NCBI RefSeq assembly: GCF_000003855.2 | Contig: NW_003101679.1 | Coordinates: forward strand, 4,239,393 to 4,303,392 | DNA length: 64,000 nucleotides | Source of the DNA: Blastomyces gilchristii SLH14081 | Taxonomy: Eukaryota; Ascomycota; Eurotiomycetes; Onygenales; Ajellomycetaceae | Reading direction: 5' to 3' | Shown: one piece after another, positions 1 to 11,323 of the stretch | How positions within the stretch are numbered: position 1 is the stretch's first letter | Layout of the letters: each line of letters opens with the position of its first letter | Program-made: the position numbers and the translations under genes | The notes under the pieces: generated by a model | What the model was told of the DNA's origin: nothing | Database searches by the model: none | Seen by the model: the letters and a program-made list of their open reading frames with translations, nothing else

Positions 1-62
1 CATGCGCCGTACGTGGTTCAAAAGTTAAGGTACATGGCTAATATATAAATAAATCGTCACAG

Positions 63-683
63 CCGGAAGCATTCATTTGTTTTTCGAAGGCTACTTTGTT
101 GTCAACCACACTCGCATGGCCTCGGCACAAGACTTTTTTGGACAGCTATGGAAGGAGTATTCGTTATCGGACTCCCGATACCTAACCTCGGATCCTTTCG
201 TTCTGTGCATGGAAACAATTACGGCTGTATGTTTCCCCCTTACCTTGCTTGTATACTAAGGGGTGCATGGATTTGAGAACTGATGGGTGAGTTCATGATA
301 GATTCTGTGGGGACCACTTTGCTTCGTCCACGTGTATCTTATCGCGAGCGAACATCCACTCCGCCACCCCCTTCAGTTAATCATATCGAGCGGGCAGATC
401 TACGGGGATATTCTTTACTATGCCACGAGCATGTTCGATCACTACTACAATGGGTTGAGCTACTGCAGACCAGAGGCGTATTATTTCTGGTGCTACTACT
501 TTTTCATGAACTTCCTCTGGATCGTTATCCCTTCCTGTAAGAAGAATTTCTCTATAATGCTCTTTCAGTTCGTTGAGACCAAACTGACATCTATTCTTAG
601 ATTATTTGGTAAAAAGCATGGGCGCCATGTCCCATGCCGTCAAGTGTGTCAACGAAGCTGCAGGCAAGCGCAAAACGAAGTGA
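63..683 (+). CDS. EBP-family sterol delta8-delta7 isomerase, 3' part (5' end outside window)
   Basis: This is the C-terminal part of an emopamil-binding-protein (EBP) family membrane protein, the family that moves the sterol delta8 double bond to delta7 in the ER. I read three exons: 63-226, 302-536 and 601-683. The introns are 227-301 (GTATGT...TAG, phase 0) and 537-600 (GTAAGA...TAG, phase 1), and an upstream intron ends with AG at 61-62. The spliced frame contains the family blocks HLFFEG, CMETITA, GQIYGD and FFMNFLW, so the known EBP catalytic or ligand residues (His and Glu four apart, Glu and Thr of METIT, Asn of FMN) are all kept. It ends KRKTK, a basic tail typical of ER proteins. The N-terminal membrane segments lie before the window. 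Most fungi use the unrelated Erg2 for this step, so this could be a paralogue with another sterol substrate. The family call is firm; the exact substrate is not. Confidence 0.85.
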
Positions 684-1527
684 TAAACCGTTAAAATGCC
701 CGAATATAACAGCGGCTGCATACTAAACGCCTTATACCTTTGATTTTAATATTTGCTATATATCAGCGATCTGGACGGCGCTTTGGGGCAGAGAGAGTAC
801 AGGCGATATGAAAACTTTTCTATGGATACTCTCTTTTGATGCGCCTCATATAAATTTCATCTTCACACATATATACATATAGACCATACATAATATAAAC
901 GTTTCATCTCCTCTGGAGACTCTGCGAATAGCTGCAAGGCCTCAGCAAATAAAACACCGACTCAAGGTCTCGGTGCATGTAAACTGGTTAACGGGCAGTA
1001 AACAAAGGCGAAGACAGCTCATTCATGTGTCTCAGTCAACTCATATATAATAATTGTAATTTCGGTTTAGTCCGCCTGTGTTGTCAAGTCTTCTTGGTTC
1101 CTGATGGTTGAAGAAGGCAAGCCTTTAATTCTGATCGGTGTTTGGGGGCGCTTTGAGCTTGCGCTTCCTTGGTGTGTTGTCCCGGTAGCGGGCGCATCGT
1201 CATTGGTAGCTTGATGGCAGAATGGGTGATCACAGCAACATCCCACCGCAAGTAAAGACCACTTCTCGGCTAGGAAATAGATCGATATTCTTTTAGCTTC
1301 TAATTCACCTTTTTTAAGGGAAGCAAAAGAAAATAGGAAAGGAAAGGGGAAAGAAAAAATCGCCATCGCAGGCCGAGGAAGGGTATGCACCTTTCTGGCG
1401 AGCGGCGGGGCTACTGGTATGTAAACAAGAAGGAACCCAGACAATACACTGCACCCCCATAGTGTGTTTGGAACCAGCACTACAAATAAGGAATTTGTTC
1501 TAACATTTTAAGACAATGTAGTTGCTA
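684..1527. other. Intergenic region, no gene seen
   Basis: About 840 bp between the sterol isomerase gene and the next ATG, both on the plus strand. It should hold the terminator of the first gene and the promoter and 5' leader of the second. The minus-strand open frame at 1067-1480 is low-complexity and shows no recognisable domain. No tRNA-like structure was seen. Confidence 0.6.
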
Positions 1528-4500
1528 ATGCCTGTCCCTTCTCCTCGTCGGCCTTCCAACCGCGGAAGAGCGAAGTCCACTCCAGCGAACGGGAAGCCTC
1601 TTGATATTGGCCAACCATTGGGTGTCCACGACACGAATTCGGTACGCGAGAAGGTTCGACGATGGCAACAGCAAGGTGGGGGTGTTATAATAGAGAAAGA
1701 TGTTGGCCCTGAGAGCGACGGTGGCCACACTACCTCACCGGAGTCAAATCCTCTCTCTAGCAAGGAGGAGTCCCCAGGAAAGAATAGAACCAACAGAGCA
1801 AGAGGAGGAAACAACGATAAGGACAATAATGTCCAGCGAACTCGAAGTAACAGTACCCCGCGCAAGCGGGTTATTAGTGATGGGCACTGGAGGAAGAATA
1901 GATCACCGCCATCCACACCACCCCAGAAAGTGGCACATAAGAGGAGAACTGACGTATTTGACCGGTATGGGGAACCGAAATCATCGGTAAGGGAGAAAGA
2001 GAAGACGTATGAAGTTACTGATGCAACCAACTGTGGCACCAAACCTTTACCAGACGACGGAATCCGAGTCTATGCAGCTTCGAAGTCCTCAAGTAAAAGG
2101 AGTGAACGCCCAAAGTCACAACATATCTACGAATCACGATCTATGGTTGACAACGAAGTGGAGAGCGCTATTAGTGATCAGACCCCCGTCTCCAAAAGGC
2201 AACAGTCTAGGAAGCAAAAGGGTCGTGATTACGACAGGAGAGACCAGCATTTACGAACACAGGGTGGTGATGGTGAATGGTCAACTGAACCCAGCGAGGC
2301 TATAGAGGTTTCTGAACAAGAGAATCGGCCTCGACGGCAAGGGCAGAAACTCCCACCACGGCCGTTACGGCCTCCCAAAGGGGGTATTTTTAACCATGTT
2401 ATTGATGAATCGAAAAAGATTTTTGGGAAACATGAGCCACCCGCATCCCCAGCACCAGCGCCTCGAAACCCCGGATCTAGCGTCGAAGCATGGCTTTCGT
2501 CTACTCCTGACCCTTTTACGGAGGGTGAGGAGCCCCCTGTTCAAGTCCCGGCGCCTCTAGATTCACGGTTACGGGGAAAACCCCCATCCCATGGCGACCG
2601 AGTCGACGAATATGATAGCTCGAGGCTTTCATCCCAAGCAAAAAGTCCGAAAAGGAGACGTGGGTCCAGAAGAACAAGAAGGCGTTCTAATAGCTCCCCT
2701 TCGACGGAAACGTCGACAGGACCTCACGACGACTCAATACCCTATAATGAGCAGCCCAGTGAAATATTGGGTGACACTCGAGAATCTTCTCCACCAACCT
2801 TAAAAAGAACAGGACCTAAGAAGCGCCCAAGTTCTCTTGCCGAAGTAGGCAAAATGTCAACTCTACAAGAATCGCTCGATGAGGCTCTGCAAGGGTCAAA
2901 CTTGGATCCTCGTTCTTCGGACGGATCTGAGGTATCGATATCTGATCGACCGCCTCCTCTGACGTTAAGAAGACCCTTTCCAGGGACTGGCCCCCACCGA
3001 CTGTCTACAATAATGTCTGTGGACACACTGAGCACTGTGACAGACCCGCGCCAGGATGAGCAACCTACTGATCTCCGGACAAACACCCAACCAGTCCATG
3101 ATGAGAATTTAGAGTCAGAAGCCAGGGATCAATTCGATCCGAGCTCGTTGCCTGGTACCAGAAATGGTTTAAAACGTCGACTTACTACTCATGCTGATCT
3201 TATATCGGTATTGTCTATCCCTGGAGGCGGAAGCCGTAGTATAAGATCTGCCAGGAGCATCCGCACCAATAGAAGTCGATTGGCAACAGCCACTATCGAC
3301 GATATCATGCAGGAATTTTCATCTGATGAGACAAAATATATGCGTGAATTGAGGACTCTTGTTGGTGGTGTCATCCCCGTTCTATTAACATCAGTCTTGT
3401 CCAAATCCGATTCAGCCATTGCTGCGGGCCTTTTCCGTCCTTCTGGAAATCCGAAAGATGATGAAAACTTTACCAGACCCATCGTCGATATGGGAATATC
3501 ACTCGAACGACTTAAATCTCTCCATAAACGAGCGCCGCTGAATAATCCAGAGGCTCTTTTATCTTGGGCACAAGGTGCGCAAAAGGTTTATCGGGACTAT
3601 TTGAAGGCCTGGCGCCTTGGATTTCAAGATGTTGTCGTCAACCTTGCACCCCCCGATGATGACCCGTCGGAAGCAACGAGCCCCGAGACTCAAAGCTTAT
3701 ACGCTGGAATGGCGCAAGATGAAGACGGCGATGTAGTGGATGGAGATGGGGAAAAGGTCGATGTTGCATTTCTTCTCAAGAGACCGCTGGTGCGTCTTAA
3801 ATACCTTGCAAAGACTTTCAAAGGCATCAACTACGTACAGACATCCCCGAAGGCAGAAGAGATGGCAATGGTGTACCAAAGTCTCGTTACGGATGCTAGA
3901 CGGCGCTCAAACGAAGAGCGAGCAAGGCTCGAAGACGATATGGCGGCCTCCATTGACGCTACGAGAGCCCGAAGCCCACGAAACCTCGCCGTCCTTTCCG
4001 ACGTCACCATTCTAGAAACTCGACGGGTCCGAGCTCGCGACTTTTTCAATCTCTCTTTGCTTCATTCAACTGGCCAGCAAATCGATTGCCGCGCTGAACT
4101 TTTACTTCGGGATAATCCCCCTGGCGAGGCGCCTGGTGGCGACTTGTTAATATGCGAAGTGGATGACACTGGCCGCTGGCTTTTATTCCCCCCAATAGAC
4201 CGGGGCCGAGCATCTGCTCGAAACGGTGATGGAAAGGGTGAAATCGTCATTATGATTAGAGGTGTGCCAGGCGAGGAGGAAGATTGGAAAGAGTTAATTA
4301 CTTTTAAAACAGACGAGGAGCAGGTGGGATTCGAATGGGTACAAATGATTGGATTAAGTCCCGTTCCGCCAAAGATTGACCGGTCTATGAGCTTTATTAA
4401 TAGAGCCAGAGCCAGAAATTGGGCCCTCAGAGCGGAGCAAGAGGGCTCTGAGCTGTCTACTGTGTCTGAAAAGAGAAGCCACGGCCCCACAGATATGGAC

Positions 4501-6861
4501 GTGCCCATTGGTGAACAGGCTACAGTTGTTTCTTCTGCTATTCTATCAAAGACAGCTACCCGGGCTGGCTATGAAACATCGAAGCAGTCGCTGGGTTTCT
4601 CCCGCGATGGTTTCAGCCCAAAGGAGCCCCTTTCAGTAACACACCCTCGAACAGAGGAAGCGGGAAATACCTCGCCCCAGACACCTTCGAGGCTGCGGGT
4701 ATCAATCGGTACACCTAGAAGCCTTAATGAAGCAATGGACCTGGCTGGCGGAGTTTCTCCAACCACTTTGAAGAGGTCGAAGGCTAAGAGGAGACCCAAC
4801 TATGCAGAACTGGCGATATCGAGCCCAACGTCAAGTGGTGCGAGATATCCGGAGAAGGAGAAAATATCATCTGATATTCCTCTAACTGGATCTAAATCTC
4901 CTGAAACGACGTCTCCTCGTCCTCAGGAAGACGGCCAACCTAGATTATCCAGAAACAGAGACCCATCTCCCGAAATTGATCTACCAAAGCCCCAACTCGG
5001 AGGGCCGCTAGGCCGACGGTCGCTATCTTCTGTTCCTTCTCTCGAACTTCCAATTATACCCAAGATTAGGAAAGGAAGCCAACAAAGTAGCCCAGCTCCA
5101 TCCGATAGGGAGGGAACACCAACGTCATCGCCCAAGACCCCTAACGCTAGGTTAAGTCCAGCTAAGCGTAGTGAAAGCCCAGATGAAGTTATCCTCCGTC
5201 GTGACCTCACAGTATATACTGAGGATGTTCCATTGCCGCCACCTCATAAATCACCGAGTCCTCCGGTTCCAAAGCATTCTGTCCCTATTTTAAGCCCCAC
5301 CACTCCTCGAAGTAACCGAAATCGACGATCTTCTTCTCCGCTCAAGCACGAGTATGAACCTTCAACGGCAACAGAGTCGCCAGACAGCTCTGATACTTCC
5401 ACCATCGAGCACCACGAAATTAACTCTTCCTCAGAGACATCGGATGAGGAATTTGAAGGAGATGATATTGAAACGCTTTTACCGCTAGTTGGCGCTCGTC
5501 AGCTTCGCGAAATATCACCTCCATCGCCTCCTCCGAGTGACCCTGACGGGACTCTTGGACCATCGAACTCCGCTTCCCAGGCTCCATACAAAGGTGTTCC
5601 ACGACAGCCTTCACAATCTGCGAAGTGTGTTGCGTCTATTTTCTACTGGCATGACAAGGGTACATGGGAGGAGCTTTATCCAGACGAATGCAGAATTGTG
5701 ATTACCCCGGGTCTAATTGAAGCATATGAATCCACGGAGTGGCCCGAAGAAGAGGTTGATTCTAATATTCCCTCCGAAAAACCTCTAATCGCTTTGGAAT
5801 TAACCCCTCTTGTCCCAATTCGGCGCGGCACAGCTTTAGATATATCTATTCGCTCCCTTCCGACGACAAGATCCAAATTCACAACGGGGAACAACATCAT
5901 GTTCCGTTCACGAAACCCAGAGGAGTGCGAGAAATTATATGGGCTTATCAATCACTCTCGAATAAACAATCCGACTTACATCGCACTTCAAAACGCCCGT
6001 GGCCCATATTCTGTGCAGCCTACCTCGCTCGCCCGCCAGAATTCCAACCGCAGTAGTAGATTCGGTGGGTGGTTCAATTGGTCCAGGAGTAGCTATCGAG
6101 CCTCGAGCGTGCCCGCCCCGTCCGTGGCTGGTGTAACCGATTCCAGCGTTGGGACAATGTCCAGTGCTTTCTCAGCTCTCAAGAAATTCGGTGCAGGGAA
6201 CAAAATGTTCAGCATCGCCAGATCAACCATCACATCTCGCACTGGTAGCCACCGCAGCAGCCTTTACTCCACTTCTACCTGTTCTGGATCCAACTCCTCC
6301 CCAAATTCGCCTTTCGACACGGGCTATGACCTTGCGAAAAACGCAGCAGGCGGTATCGGCCTTTCAAACGCCAAGATCCGTCTATATGCTCGCGAGTCTG
6401 CATCAAAATGGCGGGATATGGGTGCCGCTCGCCTTACGATCTTACACGCATCTCCCGCACCATCCCGACCGGGGACTGCTGCCGCTACTGGAATAGAAGG
6501 CAAGACATCATCCACAGCCATCGGTAACAGGGAACCGATGACGGCGGACGGACAACCTTCCACCCCTCCCACGTCTCAAGCTGCTCCGCCACTACCAGTT
6601 TTGTCAACTCGTCGGGAAGAAAAGCGCATTCTCATCAGAGGAAAGACTAAAGGGGAGGTACTGCTGGATGTATGCCTTGGTGAGAGCTGCTTTGAACGGG
6701 TGGCTAGGACCGGAATCGCAGTCTCTGTTTGGGAAGAATATGACGGCGTGGCAAAGGAGGGTGGTGTGGTGAGTGGGAACTTTAGGGTTTATATGATCCA
6801 GATGAAGAGTGAGGCGGAGACGGCGTACACATTCGGAATGGTTGGGAAGCTGAGATATTAA
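1528..6861 (+). CDS. Large disordered protein with DH/PH-like domains ('SRm160/300'-type fungal protein)
   Basis: Single uninterrupted frame of 1,777 residues. I take ATG 1528 as the start; the frame opens two codons earlier at a TTG. The first ~580 residues are Ser/Arg/Pro-rich and probably disordered. Around 587-770 comes a helical block starting at IDDIMQEF and containing RPLVRLKYLAKTF, which resembles the conserved helix of Dbl-homology RhoGEF domains. About 827-948 is a PH-like segment (ARDFFNLSLL ... GFEWVQMIGL). A second long low-complexity stretch follows, then another PH-like region at about 1367-1481 and a conserved C-terminal block from about 1695 (KRILIRGKTKGEVLLDV) to the end. 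Eurotiomycete orthologues are often named SRm160/300 splicing coactivator, apparently only because of Ser/Arg richness; I infer a membrane- or GTPase-related scaffold instead. No zinc finger, kinase or catalytic motif is visible. It is convergent with RDH54. Confidence 0.8.
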   Translation: MPVPSPRRPSNRGRAKSTPANGKPLDIGQPLGVHDTNSVREKVRRWQQQGGGVIIEKDVGPESDGGHTTSPESNPLSSKEESPGKNRTNRARGGNNDKDNNVQRTRSNSTPRKRVISDGHWRKNRSPPSTPPQKVAHKRRTDVFDRYGEPKSSVREKEKTYEVTDATNCGTKPLPDDGIRVYAASKSSSKRSERPKSQHIYESRSMVDNEVESAISDQTPVSKRQQSRKQKGRDYDRRDQHLRTQGGDGEWSTEPSEAIEVSEQENRPRRQGQKLPPRPLRPPKGGIFNHVIDESKKIFGKHEPPASPAPAPRNPGSSVEAWLSSTPDPFTEGEEPPVQVPAPLDSRLRGKPPSHGDRVDEYDSSRLSSQAKSPKRRRGSRRTRRRSNSSPSTETSTGPHDDSIPYNEQPSEILGDTRESSPPTLKRTGPKKRPSSLAEVGKMSTLQESLDEALQGSNLDPRSSDGSEVSISDRPPPLTLRRPFPGTGPHRLSTIMSVDTLSTVTDPRQDEQPTDLRTNTQPVHDENLESEARDQFDPSSLPGTRNGLKRRLTTHADLISVLSIPGGGSRSIRSARSIRTNRSRLATATIDDIMQEFSSDETKYMRELRTLVGGVIPVLLTSVLSKSDSAIAAGLFRPSGNPKDDENFTRPIVDMGISLERLKSLHKRAPLNNPEALLSWAQGAQKVYRDYLKAWRLGFQDVVVNLAPPDDDPSEATSPETQSLYAGMAQDEDGDVVDGDGEKVDVAFLLKRPLVRLKYLAKTFKGINYVQTSPKAEEMAMVYQSLVTDARRRSNEERARLEDDMAASIDATRARSPRNLAVLSDVTILETRRVRARDFFNLSLLHSTGQQIDCRAELLLRDNPPGEAPGGDLLICEVDDTGRWLLFPPIDRGRASARNGDGKGEIVIMIRGVPGEEEDWKELITFKTDEEQVGFEWVQMIGLSPVPPKIDRSMSFINRARARNWALRAEQEGSELSTVSEKRSHGPTDMDVPIGEQATVVSSAILSKTATRAGYETSKQSLGFSRDGFSPKEPLSVTHPRTEEAGNTSPQTPSRLRVSIGTPRSLNEAMDLAGGVSPTTLKRSKAKRRPNYAELAISSPTSSGARYPEKEKISSDIPLTGSKSPETTSPRPQEDGQPRLSRNRDPSPEIDLPKPQLGGPLGRRSLSSVPSLELPIIPKIRKGSQQSSPAPSDREGTPTSSPKTPNARLSPAKRSESPDEVILRRDLTVYTEDVPLPPPHKSPSPPVPKHSVPILSPTTPRSNRNRRSSSPLKHEYEPSTATESPDSSDTSTIEHHEINSSSETSDEEFEGDDIETLLPLVGARQLREISPPSPPPSDPDGTLGPSNSASQAPYKGVPRQPSQSAKCVASIFYWHDKGTWEELYPDECRIVITPGLIEAYESTEWPEEEVDSNIPSEKPLIALELTPLVPIRRGTALDISIRSLPTTRSKFTTGNNIMFRSRNPEECEKLYGLINHSRINNPTYIALQNARGPYSVQPTSLARQNSNRSSRFGGWFNWSRSSYRASSVPAPSVAGVTDSSVGTMSSAFSALKKFGAGNKMFSIARSTITSRTGSHRSSLYSTSTCSGSNSSPNSPFDTGYDLAKNAAGGIGLSNAKIRLYARESASKWRDMGAARLTILHASPAPSRPGTAAATGIEGKTSSTAIGNREPMTADGQPSTPPTSQAAPPLPVLSTRREEKRILIRGKTKGEVLLDVCLGESCFERVARTGIAVSVWEEYDGVAKEGGVVSGNFRVYMIQMKSEAETAYTFGMVGKLRY

Positions 6862-7476
6862 CGAATATGCTTCTTGTTTGGGCTTGGTTTGCAATCTGGT
6901 TTCGGGGCCACGGTGGGGAAGGAAGGTATATTGATTCCCTAAGTGTGCACTGGTATTTCTGGCGATTTCATTTGGTGATATGGGTGGGAATCTGGGTTGA
7001 CAGGATAGCATGTTGGGTTTGGCTGATATACATTTCTATGGATGAGGTGTGGAATGTTTTACGATTTTGGAAGCGTCTATCTATTTCTTTTGTTTGGCAT
7101 ATTTCCTCGGTAATACATATACATTATGTTCGATTAATTTATATGTCGATGTCATCATCTACAGTGTATTGATGCATCTACAGTGTCGTGACGAGAATTG
7201 AACTAAGTAATAAATGCTGTAGCTAGTTATCTATCTTTTAGTTTTGATCTAAGTTCTATAAATTCGCGCGTATTCCATCTCTAGTTAAATGTGCAACGAA
7301 AATTAATGAGAGTGATGCGCAAAGTATGCTGCAGCGTCGAGACCAAGGAGTCATGTCTAATGAATAAATAACATAAGGATGCTCATGTCTATCGCCATCA
7401 TACGAAATAAGTAAATTTGAATAAAGGATCCAATCATTTCAAACATATGTAATAGTAAACAAAGGAAAGAGGAAAG
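6862..7476. other. Convergent intergenic region, no gene seen
   Basis: About 615 bp between two convergent genes, so it should contain the 3' ends of both transcripts. It is AT-rich with several AATAAA-like signals, for example near 7208 and 7365. The plus-strand open frame at 6867-7172 is Trp/Ile-rich and looks like chance. Confidence 0.6.
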
Positions 7477-7615
7477 TTAAATGTGGCTCAGGGGTATCCC
7501 AGAAGATCCGGATTTTTTGAACAAATATCCTACGCCATTGCCTTCCTCTTTGAGCAATGAGAGGAGAACATCGTCGTCGACATGAGCCTCGAGGTTCTTC
7601 TTCTTCTTCTTCTTC

Positions 7616-7661
<46 letters not shown>

Positions 7662-10655
7662 CAGAGTCAAAGTCTTCCAGAGATTGATCGGGTGATGGTG
7701 TATCACAGAGTAGTGAAGTATCGATGTGGGAGTACTGCATCAAGGAACGCATTTTAGATTTTCGCTTCTTAGTTTTGCTAGAAAAATTTCCGTTCGTCGT
7801 ATTTTCAGAGGTTAGGGTCTGGAGCTGCGATGCCTTTATCAACTTTGCGAAATCCATACTCTCGTCCTCGTCCTCGTCGTCCTCAGCTGAATCTGAAGTA
7901 TCGGGTTCGTTATCAGATTTGGAAACGTCAATTATGTCTCCTTTGTGGAGCTTGGATGCCGTTTCTCCTTCTCCCCTGCCATCGCATTCACAACCGAGTA
8001 GATCATGGGTCTGGCACGTAGTCCCTTCGTCAAGTCGAAATAAATCCTTGAGTTCCTCGCGCGAAAATTGTGAGACGCCCTTCTTTTGATCCATCACGCT
8101 GTCTGCTAATCCTATTTTAGTCACCTGTCTCTGCCAAATCTTCTCCTCCAGCGCTCCCTTTAACAAAAGTCGATAGATTCGACAATGTCGTTTCTGGCCA
8201 TCACGATGTATTCGCGCCATGGCCTGCATGTCTGTTGCGGGATTCCAGTCAACATCAAAAAGAACAAGCCGGCTGGCTCCAATAAGGTTGAGACCTGTCC
8301 CCCCAGCTTTGGCTGAGAGAAGAAATGCGAATACTGAAGATGAGGAAGAGCGGTTGAAGTCGTCGACAAGCCCTTGGCGTTTTGAAGCTGGAGTTGAGCC
8401 ATCAAGACGGAGAAAGGGCAAGGAGAGTGAAGTGAGAAGTGTCGCAAGGAGATCAAGGGTGGACGTGTAGTTCGAGATAAGCACAACCTTTTCGGAAGTA
8501 GTATGGCGTATATTATGGAGTAGCTGGTCAAGAACTCTGATTTTACCGCTTGAGGAGGGAGATAGGTGTCGAAGAATATTTGGCGGGAGACTGGAAACTA
8601 AGGCGCTGAGGGTAGAATTGGGAGTTTCATCACAGTTTCTAGGGTTTAGGAGGGAAGGGCTATTGCATAACTTTTTGAGAATGGTGATGAGCTGGAGAGC
8701 ACTTTCTGAGTTTCCCAAAGCGGATTGAAAAACTGGAGAAGTGAGAACGTGGCGATAGATATTTTTTTGAGAAGAAGTAGGATTGCAGAAAAGGACATAT
8801 TCGGTTTTAGGCGGCAGGTATTCTGAGAGGATATCGGCGGTACGTCTTAAAATAAATAACGACGTTAGGTTAGCTAGTTCTTCACTCCTTGCTTCTCCTT
8901 TTTCGATGTCCTTTTTCAAAGCACCGGGCTGTCTGCTCTTGACGATCGGCCCTTCAAATTCTTTCATGAACATTTTGAATGTTCCTAGAAGGCCGGGGTT
9001 GACGAAGTCAACCATCGCAAAGAACTCAGTTAGATCGTTCTGGATCGGGGTTCCAGAAAGAATGATCCGCCGTGAGGTATTTAACGATTGTATAGCTTGC
9101 GCACTCTTGTTCTGTACAGTCCTCATTCTATGCCCCTCGTCTGCAATGACAATATCAATGCCAGAGCCCTTCGACAGCTCTTCTTGTACGGTTCGAAGAC
9201 GTTCGTACCCGATGATCATAACGCTATAGCTTTTTCCCATTGTGAAATCGGTAAGCCTGGTCCGTTTGGCATCAGCCACGAATACACCGATTCGTTCATT
9301 TCCTAGCCATTTCCGGAATTCCTTTCTCCAGTTATCGATTAACGTCACTGGACAAACTATCAGGGCCTTTTTAACGACTGGTTGAGCCTCGTATATCGGG
9401 TTCTGTTTTAATAAAGTCCATATAAGCGCTATGGTTTGCAGGGTTTTGCCTAGGCCCATTTCGTCAGCGAGGATGGCTCCTTCGCCATTGAAAGCGCGCA
9501 TACCCATAACGCATTCGTAGAGAAATTTGACTCCCTCTCGCTGATGTTCCCGAAGGTGTTTACCCAAAAGTGGGTCTAGGACGACATCGACAACTTGTTT
9601 ACCTTTCGGTACTAATGTTGGCCGTTTCATGATTACTGCACCGGGAGCTGTAGGATCATGTCGTGGAACGGGATTACCGCTTGGTGATATCTCCACTAGG
9701 ACAGTGCTTTCTTTGAGTGGATTTCTGAAGGCATTCTTCGTCGCATAGCTTCTGGGCGCAGCTATGTTAAGGGGCCTTTTTTCTCCTTCATTTTGTCCAT
9801 TCTCACGTTTAATTTTGGTTCTAGGGGGTAGTCGAATCGTACCATTTGTCGATATAGCGGATGATATGCTGGACATAGGACCTGAATCTCTCGGGTACTC
9901 CATGGCTCTGTCGATAGGTATAGTCGCAGGTGACGGTTTAGCTATCCCTAGAAATGTTCGACCGGAGAGATACTCCTTCTTTGACAGGACAGAATCAACC
10001 TCAACTTCCTTTCCACCAATCGATAATGTCGAACCCGGTAGTAGGGGAGAATTGAACATGATTCTTCCGAAATGCCGTCCAGAAATGTCCTTTAAGGACG
10101 CATAACCACCACAGACAGCTAATATCCCATCGCCATCCCATGTTTTGTGCTTTTTGGCTGTAGGTTTTCGCCTGGTGAGAAAAAATTGAGGAGAGTGAAA
10201 TGTTAGCCAATAATCAAAGGACCCCCAATATCACCCACGTATCTCTAATTGGAGATACGGGAAGTTTCAAACCCGCAATTTACATACCAAAGAACGTTGT
10301 AGTATGTCTCCATCCCTCCATCCGTCACCGACGTACCGCCATCATCTACATGCACCTCCATCGGTAGATTCCACTTCGGGATCAGAGGCCTTCGGTCAGG
10401 ATCTCTGAGATTTGAGCTTGGCTTGGGCACCCTGGCCACCTTGGGCGCATCTTTTGATCTCGCACCATGTTTCCCGTTGTCGTCCTCATCATCATTATCG
10501 TTAACTGTCAGATCAATTGTTTCTGAACTGACTTTGCGACGTTTACTAATGTGGCCAGAGTCTCTGACTAGTTCGTCACCGCTTGATGAACGCGAAGGTG
10601 TTGATGTTGACGGCGGCTTCCTGATAAGTGGCGATCGGAAAGGTTTAAAAGGCAT
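7477..10655 (-). CDS. RDH54: Rdh54/Tid1-like Rad54-family DNA translocase
   Basis: SWI2/SNF2 ATPase of the Rad54 branch, which acts with Rad51/Dmc1 in homologous recombination and strips recombinases from duplex DNA. Exon 1 is 10655-10288 and exon 2 is 10171-7477; the 116-bp intron (GTATGT...CACCAG, with a GCTAAC branch-like site) interrupts a Trp codon. The spliced protein is 1,020 residues, a little longer than the yeast protein. The N-terminus (MPFKPFRSP) and the KPTAKKHKTWDGDGIL block spanning the splice are typical of Rdh54. Helicase motifs follow: I DEMGLGKT at 359-366, II DEGH at 467-470, then SGTPIQND and, near the end of the ATPase core, ARIHRDGQKR. IRR/LRRTADILSEYLPPKTE separates it from Rad54 and Rad26. 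The acidic C-terminal tail carries runs of Asn and Lys from a trinucleotide repeat. An alternative start at an internal Met would delete the conserved N-terminal block. Confidence 0.93.
7595..7661. repeat. Coding trinucleotide repeats (AAG)n and (AAC)n
   Basis: Plus strand reads (TTC)n at 7595-7617 followed by (GTT)n up to 7661. On the coding minus strand these give about 14-15 Asn then about 7-8 Lys codons near the C-terminus of the RDH54 product, after the ATPase core. The run keeps frame, so length change would be tolerated. Confidence 0.95.
10172..10287 (-). other. RDH54 intron
   Basis: Donor GTATGT reads down from 10287, the branch-like GCTAAC lies about 30 nt before the acceptor, and the acceptor CACCAG ends at 10172. 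Removing it joins the two frames in phase and restores a Trp codon followed by the conserved RKPTAKKHKTWDGDG block. Confidence 0.9.
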
Positions 10656-11323
10656 AGTTTTGAAATTATTAATTAATTAAAGCCTTCCTGTGTGGTCCAG
10701 TATTGCCCTCAGACCAGGCACAGTTAGGAGTTTCAAAAGGAGGACATGATGTTGATAAGGTTCTTGGCGCGTCGCGTCAGGACACTATCTACGTAACTCG
10801 TGGAACTAAGCACAACGCGAGATCACATGATCGATCAGGATAGAAAATTTGGAATTTGGAATTTGGAAAAATTGCTATTTCTACATACTCGCATATTAAA
10901 ACTGTGTCAAGGTTGTGAAAGAGACAATAAAATAAAGGACAGGAGCCCGTTGCTATCATGCTAGTAAGTTACATGAGAGCAAGGCTACACATTGAACGTT
11001 CGTCGCCAATGAAAACCCCTTTTAAGATGTACAACATAAATGGGATGGAAAGGCAAGGAAATTTTTCATCCGCTATGTTTCGAAGTATTCAAAAAAGATA
11101 CAATTTCAGTGTAACTCCCATGCTATCACGATATTTCTTCAAGCAAACCCCCCCCCCCCCTTCTTCGGGTTCAACCAAAAAGCAGAAGAAAAAAAGATCA
11201 TCAGTTCATTACGAAAGGGAAAAGTTTCGACAAAGAGAAAAAGAATGCGATGCTGGCCATATAACAAAGCCGAAGAATAAAGAGGACATCCATCTTTTTT
11301 TAATGCAGTCTCTACTCATATGC
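10656..11323. other. Intergenic region between HSP104 3' end and RDH54 5' end
   Basis: About 670 bp holding the RDH54 promoter (right after 10655) and the HSP104 3' end. A short direct repeat of TTTGGAA lies near 10848-10866 and a run of about 13 C lies near 11148-11160. The plus-strand open frame at 10958-11497 overlaps the HSP104 C-terminus and has no recognisable domain. Confidence 0.6.

Noticed and set aside
7557..7757. Plus-strand ORF with long Ser and Cys runs
   Set aside because: Antisense shadow of the Lys/Asn trinucleotide repeat of RDH54.
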